Shown here one piece after another: positions 61,019-64,000 of a DNA stretch of 64,000 bases. The position numbers and the translations under genes were made by a program. The notes under the pieces are model-generated. The model was given only the letters and a program-made list of their open reading frames with translations, made no database searches and had not been told where the DNA came from. Numbering within the stretch: the stretch's first letter is position 1; each line of letters starts with the position of its first letter. Origin of the DNA: an uncultured Ellagibacter sp. (GTDB taxonomy: Bacteria; Actinomycetota; Coriobacteriia; Coriobacteriales; Eggerthellaceae); contig NZ_CAKUBT010000011.1 in NCBI RefSeq assembly GCF_934643285.1, positions 1 to 64,000 of the forward strand, written 5' to 3'.

Positions 61019-61200
61019 TGCCAGAAATCGCGTGGTTTTCATCAACATGGCATTCCGCAGAAGACGTGGAGCAGTTTCAAGGCAGCAGTCACAAGACGTT
61101 CACCTGCGGTTTTCCATTTCCCACTCCCGCACCGCCTCCCAGAGTGCAACCCAGAGCGCACTCATTTGATGAAAACCACCTGATTTCTGGCAGGACCCCC
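61019..61200. repeat. Palindromic repeat element, right copy
   Basis: The left arm (61019-61045) is the complement of the right arm (61165-61192) with 25 of 27 bases paired: TTGATGAAAACCAC, two variable bases, GATTTCTGGCA. About 120 bases lie between. The right arm plus GGACCCCC is identical to that of the left copy in 34 of 36 bases. The enclosed sequences of the two copies are not obviously similar. Confidence 0.65.
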
Positions 61201-61263
61201 ATGTTTCGTCCGCAAGGTATCGCAATCGCTCGGGGATGGGCACAAGCAACGGTACGCGTTTTG

Positions 61264-61279
61264 GCGAACAGGGGGGACG
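61264..61279 (+). repeat. GAACAGGG-type dispersed motif
   Basis: GCGAACAGGGGGGACG matches the half-sites at 4061-4074 (GTGAACAGGGGACG) and the complement of 44451-44461 and 44512-44522. Confidence 0.35.
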
Positions 61280-61360
61280 AGCGCCCAGAAAGCGCAGCAG
61301 ACGCGCACGTCAAAGATGCCCAGTAGGCGCGCTTAAACAAGCCGTTCAGCCCACCCCATT

Positions 61361-61395
61361 ACAAAACGAAAGAAGGCCGCCCTCGGGCGGCCTTC
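61361..61395 (-). terminator. Terminator of nrdD
   Basis: GAAGGCCGCCC pairs with GGGCGGCCTTC around a very short centre; on the minus strand TTTCGTTTTG follows. It lies 25 bases after the nrdD stop. Confidence 0.85.
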
Positions 61396-61419
61396 CGAAC
61401 ACTTAGGAGCCTACTTCCG

Positions 61420-63642
61420 CTACAGGTGCAGCACGCGATCCTTGATTTCCTGCGTACGGCCCTGGTTCCAGAACTGCGTGCCGATGTATCCGCAGGTACG
61501 ACGTGCAACGTTGAGCTTTTCCTGATCGCGATTGCCGCAGTGCGGGCACTCCCACACCAGCTTGCCGTCGTCTTCCACAATCTGAATCTCACCGTCGAAG
61601 CCACACACCTGGCAATAATCGCTCTTCGTGTTGAGCTCCGCGTACATGATGTTGTCGTAGATGTACTGCATAACGCGGATGACGGCCTTCAGGTTGTCCT
61701 GCATGTTGGGGACTTCAACATAGCTGATAGCCCCGCCCGGAGACAGACGCTGGAATGCGCTTTCGAACTTCAGCTTGTCGAAGGCATCAATCTGCTCGGT
61801 CACATGCACGTGGTAGCTGTTCGTGATGTAGCCCTTGTCGGTGATGCCGGGAATCACGCCGAAGCGACGCTGCAGCGCCTTCGCGAACTTGTACGTGGTC
61901 GACTCGAGCGGCGTGCCGTACAGCGAGAAGTCGATGTTGGTCTCAGCCTTCCACTCGGCGCACTTGTCGTTCATGTGCTGCATGACCTCCATGGCGAACG
62001 GCGTGCCCTCCGCCTCGGTATGGCTGTGGCCGGTCATATACTTCACGCACTCGTAGAGCCCGGCGTAACCAAGCGAGATGGTGGAATACCCGCCGTAGAG
62101 CAGCTTGTCGATCGGCTCGCCCTTCTCGAGGCGAGCAAGCGCACCGTACTGCCACAGAATCGGCGCGGCATCGGAAAGCGTGCCCTTCAGGCGATTATGA
62201 CGGCACATGAGAGCCTTACGGCACAGCTCGAGGCGCTCGTCGAAAATCTCCCAGAACTTCGCCTTGTCGCCATGAGAAGAAAGCGCCACATCAGGCAGGC
62301 TGATGGTCACAACGCCCTGGTTGAAGCGCCCATAGTACTTCGGCTTGCCCGGTTCGTAGTTGCCCGCGTTCGCCACGTTGTCGTAGCCGTTGCCGGAACG
62401 GTCGGGCGTGAGGAAGCTGCGGCATCCCATGCACGTGTAGCAATCACCGTTGCCTTCGGTCTCGCCCTTGGACAGCTTCATCTCGCGCATCTTCTTCTCG
62501 GAGATGTAGTCGGGCACCATGCGCTTCGCCGTGCACTTCGCCGCCATCTGCGTGAGATAGAAATACGGCGAATCCTCACGCACGTTGTCTTCCTCAAGCA
62601 CGTAAATGAGCTTGGGGAACGCCGGCGTGATCCACACTCCAGCCTCGTTTTTCACACCCTCGTAGCGCTGGCGCAGCGTCTCCTCGATGATCATGGCGAG
62701 GTCGTGCTTCTCCGCCTCGGAGCGAGCCTCGTTCAGGTACATGAACACGGTGACGAACGGAGCCTGGCCGTTGGTGGTCATCAGCGTGACGACCTGGTAC
62801 TGGATGGTCTGCACGCCGCGGCGGATCTCGTCGCGCAGGCGGCCTTCCACCACTTCGGCGATGCGGTCGGCGTTTGCCTCGAGCCCGAGCTGGTTGATCT
62901 CCTGGAGCACCTGGCGGCGGATCTTCTGGCGGGAAACGTCAACGAAGGGCGCCAAATGCGTAAGCGAGATGGACTGCCCGCCATACTGGCAGCTGGCCAC
63001 CTGCGCGATGATCTGCGTCGCGATGTTGCAAGCGGTGGAGAAGCTGTGCGGGCGCTCGATCATGGTACCCGAGATGACGGTACCGTTCTGCAGCATATCT
63101 TCCAGATTCACCAGATCGCAGTTGTGCATATGCTGCGCGAAATAGTCGGAATCGTGGAAGTGAATGATGCCTTCGTTGTGCGCGCGCACCACCTCGGGCG
63201 GAAGCAGCAGGCGCATCGTGATGTCCTTGGACACCTCGCCCGCCATATAGTCGCGCTGCACGGAGTTCACCGTGGGGTTCTTGTTGGAGTTCTCCTGCTT
63301 CGCCTCCTCGTTGTTGCACTCGATGAGCGAGAGGATCTTGTCGTCGGTCGTGTTGGAATGGCGCTTCAGGGACTGCACGTAGCGGTAGATGATGTACTTG
63401 CGCGCCACGGTATAGCGGCCCTGCGCCATAATCTGGTCTTCCACCATGTCCTGGATTTCCTCGACCGACACGGTGTGACCCGAGCGACCGCACAGCCACT
63501 CGACGCTATGGGCGGCGAGCGCGACCTGCTCGTCGGTCAAGCGCTCGTTTTGCGGAACCTCGTTGTTGGCAGCCTTGATGGCGTTCACAATCTTGTCGAT
63601 GTCGAAGGGCACTTCCGAGCCGCTGCGCTTGATAATCTTCAT
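61420..63642 (-). CDS. nrdD: Anaerobic ribonucleoside-triphosphate reductase
   Basis: A 740-residue class III reductase that makes deoxyribonucleotides without oxygen. The N-terminal ATP-cone spans residues 1-90 (KIIKRSGSEVPFDIDKIVNAI). The glycyl-radical barrel includes HMHNCDLVNLEDML and GGYSTISLGYAGLYECV. A zinc-ribbon-like CQVCGF...CPHCGN precedes the C-terminal radical loop RRTCGYIGTQFWNQGR. GAGGAAG lies before the ATG. The activase gene nrdG, often adjacent, is not in this window. Two NrdR-box-like sites lie upstream. Confidence 0.95.
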   Translation of the reverse strand: MKIIKRSGSEVPFDIDKIVNAIKAANNEVPQNERLTDEQVALAAHSVEWLCGRSGHTVSVEEIQDMVEDQIMAQGRYTVARKYIIYRYVQSLKRHSNTTDDKILSLIECNNEEAKQENSNKNPTVNSVQRDYMAGEVSKDITMRLLLPPEVVRAHNEGIIHFHDSDYFAQHMHNCDLVNLEDMLQNGTVISGTMIERPHSFSTACNIATQIIAQVASCQYGGQSISLTHLAPFVDVSRQKIRRQVLQEINQLGLEANADRIAEVVEGRLRDEIRRGVQTIQYQVVTLMTTNGQAPFVTVFMYLNEARSEAEKHDLAMIIEETLRQRYEGVKNEAGVWITPAFPKLIYVLEEDNVREDSPYFYLTQMAAKCTAKRMVPDYISEKKMREMKLSKGETEGNGDCYTCMGCRSFLTPDRSGNGYDNVANAGNYEPGKPKYYGRFNQGVVTISLPDVALSSHGDKAKFWEIFDERLELCRKALMCRHNRLKGTLSDAAPILWQYGALARLEKGEPIDKLLYGGYSTISLGYAGLYECVKYMTGHSHTEAEGTPFAMEVMQHMNDKCAEWKAETNIDFSLYGTPLESTTYKFAKALQRRFGVIPGITDKGYITNSYHVHVTEQIDAFDKLKFESAFQRLSPGGAISYVEVPNMQDNLKAVIRVMQYIYDNIMYAELNTKSDYCQVCGFDGEIQIVEDDGKLVWECPHCGNRDQEKLNVARRTCGYIGTQFWNQGRTQEIKDRVLHL

Positions 63643-63816
63643 GGCACTTCCTCTTCGTTGCTTATCTGAAACCGTCTTGGTCGCCCGTAATGGAGACGCG
63701 ACCGCGCGGGAAAGTATTTCCCGACGTCAGAGACGCTGCTCACGATCTTTAAGGGGTTTACTGCGTGCGAACGCCTGCGCATCCGCCTATCTTATGGCTT
63801 ATGATACGACATTCAA

Positions 63817-63832
63817 ACACTATATATTGTGT
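63817..63832. promoter_or_regulatory. NrdR box 1
   Basis: ACACTATATATTGTGT matches the NrdR consensus (acaCwAtATaTwGtgt) essentially perfectly. NrdR represses ribonucleotide reductase genes when dATP is high. Confidence 0.85.
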
Positions 63833-63847
63833 TTTCTTGTTTGAAAA

Positions 63848-63863
63848 AATCCATAGATGGTGT
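63848..63863. promoter_or_regulatory. NrdR box 2 (weaker)
   Basis: AATCCATAGATGGTGT shares 11 of 16 positions with box 1 and lies exactly 31 bases away, three helical turns, the spacing usual for paired NrdR boxes. Confidence 0.6.
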
Positions 63864-64000
63864 TTTCCCGATAGTTTTCCACTTGTCCCAAAAACGGCAT
63901 AACCCCACCTCGTCACGAAAGGCGCGCATTGTTTGAGCACCTCGAAAACGCAGTTTTCCACCACCGCAAAACCCCAGGAGAAAATTTTTTGTGCGCCGAA

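Larger units (their letters stand above)
60913..61419. other. Intergenic region with the right palindromic repeat and nrdD terminator
   Basis: No gene is supported; open frames here lack binding sites and read across the repeat arms. It holds the right palindromic element (61019-61200), a copy of the GAACAGGG-type motif (61264-61279) and the nrdD terminator. Confidence 0.5.
63643..64000. other. Upstream region of nrdD
   Basis: No gene is seen up to the window edge. The AT-rich part (63780-63870) contains the NrdR boxes; TTTTCCAC occurs at about 63873 and 63952 but does not form a DnaA-box cluster. Confidence 0.5.

Noticed and set aside
61426..63669. A plus-strand frame of 747 codons opposite nrdD
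   Set aside because: It is a mirror frame produced by the GC-rich codon pattern of nrdD, whose motifs are unmistakable on the other strand.
63872..63960. A possible DnaA-box cluster (TTTTCCAC words)
   Set aside because: Only two partial matches, no nine-base DnaA box and no origin genes nearby.

Overview
The window reads like a chromosome segment of an anaerobic, high-GC actinobacterium of the Coriobacteriia, most likely the family Eggerthellaceae; the genus cannot be fixed from the sequence. Reasons: dense GC-rich coding with many 4-8 nt gene overlaps, an oxygen-independent ribonucleotide reductase (NrdD), a complete [FeFe] hydrogenase with its three maturases, a molybdenum hydroxylase, a NirJ2/AhbD-type radical SAM protein, and many redox and small-molecule enzymes each beside its own regulator. 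No rRNA, tRNA, phage, integrase, IS transposase or CRISPR array was seen.

Layout. 0.3-3.9 kb: a minus-strand operon of three consecutive Sir2-like genes plus a TIGR04076 gene, divergent from a TetR gene. 4.1-5.5 kb: a Fur/Zur-type repressor, a small Cys/His membrane protein and a broken zinc-binding lipoprotein gene. 5.6-9.4 kb: DUF454 protein, MerR-radical SAM pair and a decaying DUF6323-DUF6179 pair. 10.0-11.7 kb: DUF3825 protein and TrmO. 12.3-16.3 kb: a two-component system divergent from a CXXC peptide, polyferredoxin and TlpA lipoprotein cassette. 16.4-22.8 kb: UvrA-like ATPase, MerR-alcohol dehydrogenase-cupin cluster, methyltransferase. 23.2-29.3 kb: Dus, PAP2, LysR/aldo-keto reductase, a MATE gene interrupted by an in-frame stop, and a zinc-ribbon protein. 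29.4-35.3 kb: three-subunit xanthine dehydrogenase-type enzyme, divergent MobA-like transferase and a purine permease. 35.4-42.9 kb: flavoprotein-hydA-hydE-hydG-hydF hydrogenase operon. 43.4-49.8 kb: SDR, TetR, HsmA-like protein, acetamidase, APC permease, Cys-rich and HIRAN proteins. 49.9-55.8 kb: WYL regulator, secreted nuclease, GntR-ABC transporter, LOG protein. 56-59.4 kb: prfC, esterase, ung. 59.4-61.4 kb: a DUF559-like nuclease gene bracketed by two palindromic repeat elements. 61.4-63.6 kb: nrdD behind NrdR boxes.

How the genes work together. The hydrogenase block is self-contained: the diaphorase-like subunit, the catalytic subunit and the HydE/G/F maturases are co-transcribed. The molybdenum hydroxylase, its cytidylyltransferase-like helper and the permease form a purine uptake and oxidation module. 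The 14-16 kb cassette looks like an envelope thiol/electron-transfer module under two-component control. Many other units are one enzyme plus one regulator.

The least explained parts are the triple sirtuin operon, the palindromic repeats around the DUF559-like gene, three dispersed intergenic repeat families, and several genes caught in decay (zinc-binding lipoprotein, MATE, DUF6323). All identifications come from reading motifs and recalled family features; no database search was run.
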